Below are positions 1 through 6,801 of a stretch of DNA of 17,024 nucleotides, piece after piece. The notes below the pieces were generated by a model that saw only the letters and a program-made list of their open reading frames with translations, was not told where the DNA came from and made no database searches. The stretch's first letter is position 1; each line of letters starts with the position of its first letter. The translations under genes and the position numbers were made by a program. Source of the DNA: an uncultured Lachnospiraceae bacterium (GTDB taxonomy: Bacteria > Bacillota > Clostridia > Lachnospirales > Lachnospiraceae); NCBI GenBank assembly GCA_910584695.1, contig CAJUBR010000061.1:1-17024 (forward strand). Reading direction: 5' to 3'.

Positions 1-2
1 AT

Positions 3-185
3 ATGAAGGTTTCTGAATTGCAAAAGATACTAAAAAAGAATGGGTGCAGTATCATCCGGCACGGTTCCCGGCACGATATTTGGTATAGCCCCCTATCTGG
101 TAAACAGTTTTCTGTTCCCAGACATCCATCACAGGATGTAAAAAAAGGAACTTACAACAGTATCAAGAAAGATGCAGGGTTTTAG
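3..185 (+). CDS. hicA: HicA-family toxin, mRNA interferase
   Basis: This is a 60-residue protein of normal HicA length with the double-stranded-RNA-binding-like fold signature: KVSELQKILKKNG helix, then RHGSRHDIW with the likely catalytic His24 after the G-S turn, and a basic C-terminal part. HicA toxins cleave mRNA independently of the ribosome and are neutralised by HicB, which is encoded 45 bp downstream in the usual toxin-first order. The ATG is only 2 bases from the window edge, so its ribosome binding site, promoter and the HicB operator cannot be seen, and an upstream extension cannot be excluded. It probably acts as a maintenance module for the element that interrupts cotJC. Confidence 0.88.
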   Translation: MKVSELQKILKKNGCSIIRHGSRHDIWYSPLSGKQFSVPRHPSQDVKKGTYNSIKKDAGF

Positions 186-230
186 CCCTGCTCTTCCTAT
201 AACATATTAATTTAGATTGGAGGTATAATA

Positions 231-626
231 ATGGCAAAATATATTTACCCTGCTGTTTTTACAAAAGAAGATACCGGTTACTCTGTGATATTTAAAGACT
301 TAGACGGATGTTATACATGTGGAGATTCTTTAAATGAAGCATTAGAAATGGCAGAAGATGTTCTTGCATTAACCTTATACGGCTACGAAACAGATAAAAA
401 AACAATTCCTACCCCTTCTAATATAAGCTCTATTCCTGTTGATGATGGCGAATTCGTTTCCTTAATAAAGTGTGATACTGTGGAATATCGAAAGCACTTT
501 TCAGGAAAGGCAGTCAAAAAAACTTTAACCATTCCGGAATGGATGAATGATGAAGGCATGCGGGCCGGTATTAATTTTTCGCAATTGCTCCAAGATGCTC
601 TTGAACAGAGATTAAATTCTTTATAA
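231..626 (+). CDS. hicB: HicB-family antitoxin
   Basis: This 131-residue protein has the HicB two-part layout. The N-terminal RNase-H-like antitoxin domain (about residues 3-60) carries YPAVF, GYSVIFKDLDGCYT and a SLNEALEMAEDVLAL helix. The C-terminal segment (about 93-131) reads KKTLTIPEW then INFSQLLQDALEQRL, typical of the ribbon-helix-helix DNA-binding domain that represses the operon. The start is supported by TTGGAGG about 8 bases upstream of the ATG. It should bind and block the HicA encoded just before it. The recombinase gene starts 39 bp after its stop, with a small hairpin between them, so read-through transcription into the recombinase is possible. Confidence 0.9.
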   Translation: MAKYIYPAVFTKEDTGYSVIFKDLDGCYTCGDSLNEALEMAEDVLALTLYGYETDKKTIPTPSNISSIPVDDGEFVSLIKCDTVEYRKHFSGKAVKKTLTIPEWMNDEGMRAGINFSQLLQDALEQRLNSL

Positions 627-632
627 TTTTGT

Positions 633-650
633 TTGTGCGGTATCGCACAA
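633..650 (+). promoter_or_regulatory. Perfect 7-bp palindromic hairpin ahead of the recombinase RBS
   Basis: TTGTGCG and CGCACAA form a perfect 7-bp stem around a GTAT loop, between the hicB stop and the GGAGGA ribosome binding site (653-658) of the recombinase. No T-run follows, so an intrinsic terminator is unlikely. A weak TTGAAC (601-606), 15-base spacer, TATAAT (622-627) pair just upstream would place a transcript start near the palindrome, so it could be an operator. A translation-attenuating hairpin is the alternative. Function is inference. Confidence 0.45.
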
Positions 651-665
651 TTGGAGGAACTATAT

Positions 666-2225
666 ATGCACGAAAATGCAACAACCTTAGACAATCGTCC
701 TTACTGTATTTATTTAAGAAAATCCAGAAAAGATTTAGACGCAGAGCGAAACGGCATTGACACTCTCGCCCGGCACGAACAAATGCTTTCTTCTTATGCG
801 GAACAATCTGGTATAAAAATTGGGAAAATTTACCACGAAGTTGTATCTGGGGATACTATTGCAGCTCGTCCGGAAATGCAGCAGCTTTTACAAGATGTCG
901 AAGCCGGCATGTGGAAAGGTGTTCTTGTCGTAGAGGTAGAGCGTCTTGCAAGAGGGGACACTATAGATCAGGGTATCATCGCACAAGTGTTTAAATTTTC
1001 AGAAACCCTTATTGTTACACCCCTGAAAACATATGACCCTAACAACGAGTTCGACGAAGAATTTTTTGAATATGGGCTGTTCCAGTCCAGACGTGAATAT
1101 AAGGCGATTACACGGCGGCAACAACGTGGAGTTCTACAATCTGTATCCGAAGGAAAGTGGCCGTATAATAAAGCTCCATTCGGTTACGAGAGGTATAAGC
1201 TGCCGGATCAGAAGGGGTGGAGCCTTAAAATCGTCCCTAAAGAAGCAGAAATTGTAAGACTTATATTCCATCTATATGGAGATGAACATATTGGTTATTC
1301 TGCCATCGCAGATCGTTTAAATTCTATGCATGCACCTGCTCCTACAGAGCATTGGAGCTATAGCACGGTTAAGGATATCCTTACTAACGTGGTCTATATT
1401 GGAAAAGTAAAGCGTGGGGAACGTGCTACTTCTAAGAAAACCTCTGGCGGTTCCCTGCAGGTTTCCAGACCTCGTAACAAAAATTATGCAATATTTGATG
1501 GATTACATGAAGCTATTGTTGATGACAAGATTTTTTCCAGAGTGCAGGAAATATTTAAGAGTCACCCGAGTAAACCAGTGGCTAGTGCTCTTAAAATACA
1601 AAATCCGCTTGCCGGGCTTGTCTATTGTAAGATGTGCGGCCATAAAATGATTAGACGGCCACAGGACCGCTGTAAAACCATGATTATATGTCCTACAAAG
1701 GGTTGCAAAAATATTTCTTCTTACGAAACTGTGTTAGAGACAGCAGTAATTGAGGTATTGCAAGATTATTTAGAGTCCCTTAAAATTGAGGGATCGGACC
1801 GTCAGCCAGATACCGGTTCCATTAATATTTTAAAAGATACTCTTTCGGAAATTGATAAAGAAATCGCTACTTTAAATACGCAACTAGATAATGCATACGA
1901 TCTTGTAGAGCAGGGTGTATATACTCCTGAATTATTTTTAAAAAGGAGTAATACTATTAATGCCAAAATTGAGAAACAGAATGCAAAAAAAGATGATATC
2001 CTAAAACAAATACAGAAAGAGGAACGTTTATTAAATAAGAAAAATATTTTAATTCCTAAAATTGAGAATGTACTTGATATTTATGCCGCATTAGACCCGG
2101 AACAAAAGAACGCATTACTTACCGATATTATTGAGCGTATTGATTATATAAAAACCGAACGCTCCCCAATAAATGGTCCTTATAATAACTTTGAAATTGA
2201 CCTGCACCCACGAATTCCGGTATAA
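666..2225 (+). CDS. Large serine recombinase (site-specific integrase/excisionase)
   Basis: This is a 519-residue large serine recombinase. The resolvase catalytic domain covers about 12-150, with the nucleophile Ser20 in YLRKSRKD and the conserved VERLARGD segment (Arg93, Arg96). A Recombinase domain (about 165-300) follows, then a zinc ribbon with Cys321, Cys324, Cys342 and Cys347, and a coiled-coil region (about 385-470) of the kind that controls integration versus excision. I chose the ATG at 666 because GGAGGA lies 7 bases upstream; the in-frame TTG at 633 falls in the palindrome and has no ribosome binding site. The gene ends next to the split point of cotJC, so it very probably made this insertion and could reverse it. 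No separate excisionase or directionality factor is visible in the window. Confidence 0.93.
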   Translation: MHENATTLDNRPYCIYLRKSRKDLDAERNGIDTLARHEQMLSSYAEQSGIKIGKIYHEVVSGDTIAARPEMQQLLQDVEAGMWKGVLVVEVERLARGDTIDQGIIAQVFKFSETLIVTPLKTYDPNNEFDEEFFEYGLFQSRREYKAITRRQQRGVLQSVSEGKWPYNKAPFGYERYKLPDQKGWSLKIVPKEAEIVRLIFHLYGDEHIGYSAIADRLNSMHAPAPTEHWSYSTVKDILTNVVYIGKVKRGERATSKKTSGGSLQVSRPRNKNYAIFDGLHEAIVDDKIFSRVQEIFKSHPSKPVASALKIQNPLAGLVYCKMCGHKMIRRPQDRCKTMIICPTKGCKNISSYETVLETAVIEVLQDYLESLKIEGSDRQPDTGSINILKDTLSEIDKEIATLNTQLDNAYDLVEQGVYTPELFLKRSNTINAKIEKQNAKKDDILKQIQKEERLLNKKNILIPKIENVLDIYAALDPEQKNALLTDIIERIDYIKTERSPINGPYNNFEIDLHPRIPV

Positions 2226-2262
2226 AAACAATACTGATACCTTCGTGGGTCAGATTCTTCTG
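2226..2262. other. Probable attachment-site junction (element/cotJC)
   Basis: Read on the minus strand, the codons for IGTEE of cotJC end at 2255. The sequence then stops matching the family and runs through element DNA into the recombinase end. An imperfect dyad lies on the element side: CTGATACC (2234-2241) and GGTCAG (2248-2253). Such half-site symmetry is expected of serine-recombinase attachment sites. The exact crossover dinucleotide cannot be fixed without the other junction. Confidence 0.6.
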
Positions 2263-2449
2263 TGCCGATATCCGTCAAAGCTCCAATTACTTTATTATTC
2301 GGCATTGCATAACGCTGTGACAAATATCTGGTTGACGCTCCTTTTTCTCCATCCGGACCACCTAACTGGCTCATAATCGCCATTGCAAGCTTCGCATCCG
2401 TTGTTTTAATGTTCACTGGATACTCCAGCATTTTTATATAAGTCCACAT
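2255..2449 (-). pseudogene. cotJC: cotJC 5' fragment, spore-coat Mn-catalase-like protein, interrupted
   Basis: The first 65 residues match CotJC closely in character: EYPVNIK, a QLGGPDGE segment with a metal-ligand-type glutamate (Glu35), STRYLSQRYAMP, and LTDIGTEE. Full-length CotJC proteins are about 190-200 residues, so only a third is here. The family continues TEE-LAHLE, an ExxH metal-ligand motif; here the frame instead runs 25 unrelated codons to a stop at 2180 inside the antisense of the recombinase end. I use the ATG at 2449, which overlaps the cotJB stop (TAATG) and has GGAG upstream, not the TTG at 2455. It could be a dead gene, or one that is restored when the element excises. 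Confidence 0.88.
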
Positions 2450-2712
2450 TAACAATCACACTCCTTCTGCCATGGCCATGGTTCATCTCCCCAGCTCCAA
2501 AAGTTTTCGTTATATACTCCATAAATCGTCAATGGCCCAAAACTTTTTTCATAGACTTCCACTGCCTTTTTTAACGTTTTGTGGTAGTCATGATAGGTGT
2601 CTAATGCACAAGAGCTATCGGGATGTGTATCCAGATAAAGTGCCATTTCTATGATAGCAAAATTTGTGTTTTGGATCAGTTTCATTAAATCTTCTTTACA
2701 CATATTTTCCAT
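2449..2712 (-). CDS. cotJB: Spore coat protein CotJB
   Basis: This is an 87-residue acidic and aromatic-rich protein with the CotJB hallmarks: LMKLIQNTNFAIIEMALYLDTHPD near the N-terminus and a C-terminal GPLTIYG...WSWGDEPWPWQ block. CotJB is a small coat component encoded between cotJA and cotJC; its biochemical role is unknown. I chose the ATG at 2712, two bases after the cotJA stop and preceded by GGAGTGAGG, over an in-frame TTG at 2733 that lies inside cotJA. Its stop overlaps the cotJC start, so translation of the two is probably coupled. The gene looks intact despite the broken cotJC downstream. Confidence 0.92.
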   Translation of the reverse strand: MENMCKEDLMKLIQNTNFAIIEMALYLDTHPDSSCALDTYHDYHKTLKKAVEVYEKSFGPLTIYGVYNENFWSWGDEPWPWQKECDC

Positions 2713-2714
2713 GG

Positions 2715-3059
2715 CTAACACCTCACTCCGCAAAAGATTTGATTGAGCTCTTTAAATATGGTGCCCTGCATCAATCCACAGTCGGCATCATATAATTCAC
2801 CCCACTGCTGCCATGGAACATATGCCATTACTAAAGGAAACTGATTTCCAAGTTTTTCCATAGGGTCATTTTTATGACAATTCTTTGAAGAAGATACCTT
2901 GCAGACACAATCTACCTCTACACTTCTTCCTCTGCCATCCTGCCCCCATCTTCTTTGTTCATTCATACCGTTCTGCATTTCCCTCTGCCTGCAGTTCTGG
3001 TTCATCGCATTACGGTAACCTCTTCCATTTGAAGAATTCATATTACAATAGGATTCCAC
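2715..3059 (-). CDS. cotJA: Spore coat associated protein CotJA
   Basis: The C-terminal half carries the CotJA core: PLVMAYVPWQQWGELYDADCGLMQGTIF written across about residues 75-102, followed by ELNQIFCG. The N-terminal 65 residues are low-complexity, rich in Asn, Arg, Gln and Met, plus a cysteine-rich patch (VDCVCKVSSSKNC), and are not conserved. The start is a GTG at 3059, supported by AAGGAG about 8 bases upstream; the first ATG at 3041 has no ribosome binding site. It is the first gene of the cotJ operon and directly follows a sigma-E-like promoter. In Bacillus subtilis, CotJA is needed for CotJC to enter the coat. Confidence 0.9.
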   Translation of the reverse strand: MESYCNMNSSNGRGYRNAMNQNCRQREMQNGMNEQRRWGQDGRGRSVEVDCVCKVSSSKNCHKNDPMEKLGNQFPLVMAYVPWQQWGELYDADCGLMQGTIFKELNQIFCGVRC

Positions 3060-3090
3060 GAAAAATCTCCTTATTCCTTTCGTATACTCT

Positions 3091-3120
3091 ATAGTATGGA
3101 AATCCTATCTAAAATGTGAC
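3091..3120 (-). promoter_or_regulatory. Sigma-E-type sporulation promoter for cotJABC
   Basis: On the minus strand GTCACATT (3113-3120) and CATACTAT (3091-3098) are separated by 14 bases. The known sigma-E consensus is roughly GTCATATT, 14 bases, CATACAnT, so each box has one clear mismatch and the spacing is right. The predicted transcript start is near 3084, about 25 bases before the cotJA start codon. The cotJ operon of Bacillus subtilis is sigma-E dependent, which fits. Confidence 0.72.
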
Positions 3121-3138
3121 AGAATCTTATCTACTATT

Positions 3139-4005
3139 CTATTCCGGTTTTTCCATAAAAAGAACCGCTAACATACCAGGGCCGGTATGTGTTCCTATAA
3201 TTGGTCCAATTTTCGTAATTCTGATATTCTCAGCTTTCGTTCTTTCCAATAGTTTCTCCTTTAATTCCAGTGCCCTTTCTTCTGCGTCCCCATGACCGAT
3301 AAATACTGTACGTTCATTCTCGTCCATCGTATCATTTATCTTCGCGATCATATATTCCACACTTTTTTTGTTTCCTCTAACCTTATTCTCTACATAAAGC
3401 TTTCCTTCACCATCTACGCTGATGATCGGCTTAATTTTAAGAGCACTTCCAAGCATTGCCTCCGCAAGAGAAAGTCTTCCTCCCTTCTGTAAGTGGAACA
3501 AATCATCTACTGTAAACCAGTGTGCAAGTCTTGTCCGGTTTTCAACCACCCAGTCTTTCAATTCCTCCAATGTGAATCCCGCATCTTTTTTCTGTCCCAC
3601 AAGATTCATAAAATATCCCAATCCTGCAGATGCACAAAGGGAATCAATGACATAGATTGTCCTCTCTGGAAAATCCTCCGACAACATATCCTTTGCAATT
3701 AACGCAGACTGATAAGTTCCACTTAAGCCCGACGTAAAACATACATAGAGAATATCCTCTCCTTTCTCTAAAACCGGAGTAAAAAATTCCACATAGGTTG
3801 CAGGATTAATCTGTGACGTAGAGGCCGTCTTTCCCTGCTTCAATGCCTCATAAAAACTTTCGATAGACATGTTTCTCTCATCGGGATAATGTAAAATCTC
3901 CTGACCATCCAGATTAAAAGCCATGGGTACAACCGCAATATGATATTTCTCTACCAGATCCAGCGGTAAATCAAGGGTTGCATCACTTGCTAAAATATAA
4001 CTCAT
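3139..4005 (-). CDS. DegV family fatty-acid-binding protein
   Basis: This 288-residue protein has the DegV two-domain layout: the N-terminal YILASDATLDLP motif, the lipid headgroup-binding TSQINP (residues 63-68) and TSGLSGTYQSA (from 91), RRSL-like GGRLSLAEAMLGSALKIKPI, and the terminal GPIIGTHTGPGMLAVLF. DegV proteins of the FakB type bind fatty acids and present them to the kinase FakA for phosphorylation, but many paralogues exist and the partner cannot be told from sequence. I chose the ATG at 4005, with AAAGGAGG just upstream; the longer frame to 4074 adds residues unlike the family. It lies 78 bp downstream of the hybrid kinase on the same strand and may share its transcript. Confidence 0.9.
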   Translation of the reverse strand: MSYILASDATLDLPLDLVEKYHIAVVPMAFNLDGQEILHYPDERNMSIESFYEALKQGKTASTSQINPATYVEFFTPVLEKGEDILYVCFTSGLSGTYQSALIAKDMLSEDFPERTIYVIDSLCASAGLGYFMNLVGQKKDAGFTLEELKDWVVENRTRLAHWFTVDDLFHLQKGGRLSLAEAMLGSALKIKPIISVDGEGKLYVENKVRGNKKSVEYMIAKINDTMDENERTVFIGHGDAEERALELKEKLLERTKAENIRITKIGPIIGTHTGPGMLAVLFMEKPE

Positions 4006-4083
4006 ATATTTGCCTCCTTTTCTTGTGACCAATTTTGACAGGCAATTCCCGTCTTGTAAGTTTTCATAAACCATTTGACACTG

Positions 4084-6495
4084 TCATATTTCCTCAACAG
4101 GAATTACTTTTTCTAATACTCTATATAATTTGTCCACATCAACCGGTTTTGCAAGATGTGCCTGCATACCCACCTGAAGGGATTCTCTAACATCTTCTTC
4201 ATAAGTATTTGGTATCAGTCCAATAATCGGTATGGATTCCCCATCCTCTTTACCGGATATGCGGATACATTTTGTTGCTTCCTGTCCATCCATAAATGGC
4301 ATATCAATATCCATTAAGACTGCATCATAGGTAAATGCCGGTTGTGAAATAAAACGAATGACCGCCTGTTTTCCATTATTAACAGTATCGATCTTGAAAC
4401 CTACAACTTCAAGAACTGCCCGCAGAGCATCCTGCCCCATTTCACTATCTTCTGCAAGAAGAATTCTCTTACCTGTAAAGTCACCCACAGCCGTTGTTCT
4501 TTTTTTCTTCGTTGTTTTATCTCTTTCCTCCTGCAGTTCAAACGGGAGCGTAAAATACAAATGTGTACCGGCTCTGTCTACATTGATTCCTATCTCCCCG
4601 CCCATAAGCTGTATAATCTTTGATGCCAGAGATAAATCAAAGTGTTCCTCATCAATCAAGCCATTTGTCTCGTTATGGTGAAAACCAAAAATACTTTCTT
4701 TCATCTTATCTGTCAGTCCATTTCCTGTATCCTCTAATATAAACCGGATATAAACCTTTTTAGCATCTGCAGCAACCTGCTTTGCAGTCAGCCTGATTTG
4801 TCCTGATATCGGTGTATAGGAAATCGCATTATTAATCAGTGTTAACATTGCCTGCTGAAGACGAATTTCATCACCTAAAAGCCTTGTATAATGACACTGG
4901 CATTCTATTTGCAGCTGCAGATTTTCTTTTTCAATTCTTTCTCTTACTGCAATATCAATACGGTTTAGAAAGTGCTCCAGACGAAATGGCTGTTTTGCAA
5001 TCACAATCGCATCATTATTCACTTTAACAATTGCCAGAAGAGAATCCATGATTTGCATCATTCGTTCCGTATAATCATTGATATTTGCCAGACATTCCAA
5101 TAATTTATCTTCCTGCTTATATACCTGCTTTGCCACGCCTACCATACTGTTAATACCACTTACAGGGTCCTGTATTTCATGGGAAATGTTGGATAATATT
5201 TCCCCCTTTAACTCCGCCGATGATCTTGCTGCCATCAAGGAATCCCTTAATTGTCTGTATTCTTCAATCTGTGTGCTTCTCGCCTGCTCCACATCCTGAA
5301 ACAAAATAAATACCGTAACCTCCTTATGCACATTCTGTTCAAAAAGAATCTTCCCATTCATACAATGGTAACAGCCCTCATGAGTCCGGTACCGGAAATC
5401 AATTTCTTTTTTGACAACACCGCTTAAATAGGCATTCTGTAAAAAATTAATATCAAAGCATTCCAGAAATTCCTGCTTGTCATCTAAATGTATTTTTGAA
5501 AGCCATTTTAAAACAAAATCCATACTATAAGAATATTTTTTATTTATATCCTGCTCTAGCAGATTATAAAAAGTATCCCTGCGTATCTCCACTGCAATTA
5601 AATCTTTGTATAATGTTTTCAATGCAAATACGAACTTATTACTAATATGACTTCTATGTTGTTCCTGCTGCTGTTCTGACTGTTCCTGCAGCACAAGAGC
5701 ATACCTCTTATTATTCGCATAGGTTCCTAATACAGCCGCATTCACATAAAAAGATGCATCCAGAAACGGAATATACATACAATGTGAACTAACTGTTTTT
5801 TCTCCCAGCTCTTTTAGCAGACATTGCCTGCAGGGAACTTTCTCCCCCTTAATAACCTTATAACAAAAATCACCAGTATTGATATTAGGATACGCTTCTT
5901 TCGCATAATTATTAACAAAAGAAATCCTATGTTCATCATCTACTATATAAAGCATGGTCTTTGTCATTGTATTTACCAGTTTAAACAGTTTTCTATCCCA
6001 TTCCTCCACAATTTCATTATAAAATTGCCTTCCTAACTGCAAATTCATTAATTTGAATAAAACATGTAAAGCATTCTCCTCTTCATCAGAAAAGTCTTTT
6101 GCATGCTCCCACCCAAGAATAAAATATCCAATCACATTTCCATGATTCCGCATCTGATACTCTACTAATGTTTTATATCCCCAATTCTCATAAAATTTCC
6201 TTTCATCTGGGGGAAATGCAGCGACATCTTTTGTCACATACATATCCTCTTCTTCAAATCGATACTTTTCTTCAATGAAGTCTACATATGTCTGAAAATC
6301 CAGATCATGCTTTTCCTCACCATTTTCCCAGTCATAAGCAAGTACCGCTTCCGTAATTCCCTTTTCATAATGGACAATGTACATAGCATCCATCTCTAAT
6401 TCGTTTATCATCTGTTCCATTGTTCGTTCAATCCCTTTGGAAATACTGGAACTATGTAACAATCCTTCAATTATATCTGCATCTAATAGTCTCAT
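4084..6495 (-). CDS. Hybrid sensor histidine kinase with C-terminal receiver
   Basis: This 803-residue protein has no signal peptide or membrane segment, so it is probably cytoplasmic. Order: a GAF-like sensor region (about 15-160), a PAS-like region (175-270) containing Cys211 and a CRQC pair (Cys222/Cys225), a second weak PAS-like region (300-405), the dimerisation domain with His439 in SHEIQDP, an ATPase domain with N-box Asn555/Asn556 and G1 box DTGNG (589-593), then a receiver (676-800) with acidic pocket Glu682/Asp683, phospho-acceptor Asp729 in LMDIDMPFMDG and Lys783. The phosphate should pass from His439 to Asp729; no separate response regulator or Hpt domain is in the window, so the output is unknown. 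The H-box has DP where TP is usual. The start ATG at 6495 has only a weak AGAAG ahead of it. Confidence 0.9.
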   Translation of the reverse strand: MRLLDADIIEGLLHSSSISKGIERTMEQMINELEMDAMYIVHYEKGITEAVLAYDWENGEEKHDLDFQTYVDFIEEKYRFEEEDMYVTKDVAAFPPDERKFYENWGYKTLVEYQMRNHGNVIGYFILGWEHAKDFSDEEENALHVLFKLMNLQLGRQFYNEIVEEWDRKLFKLVNTMTKTMLYIVDDEHRISFVNNYAKEAYPNINTGDFCYKVIKGEKVPCRQCLLKELGEKTVSSHCMYIPFLDASFYVNAAVLGTYANNKRYALVLQEQSEQQQEQHRSHISNKFVFALKTLYKDLIAVEIRRDTFYNLLEQDINKKYSYSMDFVLKWLSKIHLDDKQEFLECFDINFLQNAYLSGVVKKEIDFRYRTHEGCYHCMNGKILFEQNVHKEVTVFILFQDVEQARSTQIEEYRQLRDSLMAARSSAELKGEILSNISHEIQDPVSGINSMVGVAKQVYKQEDKLLECLANINDYTERMMQIMDSLLAIVKVNNDAIVIAKQPFRLEHFLNRIDIAVRERIEKENLQLQIECQCHYTRLLGDEIRLQQAMLTLINNAISYTPISGQIRLTAKQVAADAKKVYIRFILEDTGNGLTDKMKESIFGFHHNETNGLIDEEHFDLSLASKIIQLMGGEIGINVDRAGTHLYFTLPFELQEERDKTTKKKRTTAVGDFTGKRILLAEDSEMGQDALRAVLEVVGFKIDTVNNGKQAVIRFISQPAFTYDAVLMDIDMPFMDGQEATKCIRISGKEDGESIPIIGLIPNTYEEDVRESLQVGMQAHLAKPVDVDKLYRVLEKVIPVEEI

Positions 6496-6554
6496 AGAAT
6501 CTACTTCTTTTCCTTCTTCGGTAAGATTGGAATCCCTTCCTTGTTTTTACTTGT

Positions 6555-6581
6555 ATTGTAGCATACTTTTACACATTTGAA
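6555..6581 (-). promoter_or_regulatory. Possible extended -10 promoter for the hybrid kinase
   Basis: On the minus strand TATGCTACAAT gives a TGn-extended -10 box (TACAAT at 6555-6560), with a poor TTCAAA at about the -35 position. The transcript start would be near 6548, about 50 bases before the kinase start codon. Visual match only. Confidence 0.4.
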
Positions 6582-6604
6582 TACTCTTGTTACTGATTTT
6601 CACA

Positions 6605-6767
6605 GACAAATAGTAACTATTCAGCCTTCGGCTTCATAGTTACGGAATCCGGCCCATTTAAAGTTTGCCTTCGGCAAAGATCCGGATTCCCGCTTGGCAG
6701 AATATACACATTCTTACGGACTTTGCAGCAAGTGCAAAGTCCTAGGCTGAACTGTTACGACAAATAG
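6605..6767. repeat. MITE-like palindromic element with terminal inverted and flanking direct repeats
   Basis: A 146-bp core (6613-6758) begins with GTAACTATTCAGCCT and ends with AGGCTGAACTGTTAC. These are inverted repeats matching at 13 of 15 positions. Directly outside both ends is the same 8-9 bp word, GACAAATA(G), at 6605-6613 and 6759-6767, as expected of a target-site duplication. Inside are three perfect hairpins: GTAACTAT/ATAGTTAC (6613-6643), GGAATCCGG/CCGGATTCC enclosing TTTGCC/GGCAAA (6644-6690), and GGACTTTGCA/TGCAAAGTCC (6718-6742). No reading frame is present. It is best read as a non-autonomous miniature transposable element, or a structured intergenic repeat. Confidence 0.75.
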
Positions 6768-6801
6768 CAACATTTACTTTTACGAAATTTTCTGTTTCGT
6801 A

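Larger units (their letters stand above)
1..2254. mobile_element. Right end of an integrated element interrupting cotJC
   Basis: The segment holds hicA, hicB and a large serine recombinase, all on the plus strand, and ends where codons of cotJC begin on the opposite strand. Large serine recombinase genes normally sit at one end of the element they move, next to the attachment site, and this one stops about 30 bp from the junction. The left end lies outside the window, so size and cargo are unknown. It could be a small skin-like intervening element, a prophage or an integrative element; no phage structural or conjugation gene is visible in this part. That it is an inserted element is well supported by the split host gene; its type is inference. 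Confidence 0.85.

Noticed and set aside
633..665. N-terminal extension of the recombinase from a TTG at 633
   Set aside because: The TTG lies in a palindrome with no ribosome binding site, while the ATG at 666 has GGAGGA at ideal spacing.
2180..2254. 25 extra codons after the cotJC break as a real protein tail
   Set aside because: They are unlike the CotJC family and are read from element DNA, partly antisense to the recombinase end.
2472..2654. Plus-strand open frame opposite cotJB
   Set aside because: It is the antisense shadow of a well-recognised coat gene and resembles no protein family.
3104..3139. Terminator after the DegV gene
   Set aside because: AGAAT/ATTCT gives only a 5-bp stem without a T-run, and it overlaps the sigma-E promoter; read-through into cotJA is possible.
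6613..6758. MITE-like region as a riboswitch or T-box leader
   Set aside because: Terminal inverted repeats with matching direct repeats outside fit an insertion better, and there is no terminator or aptamer pattern I recognise.
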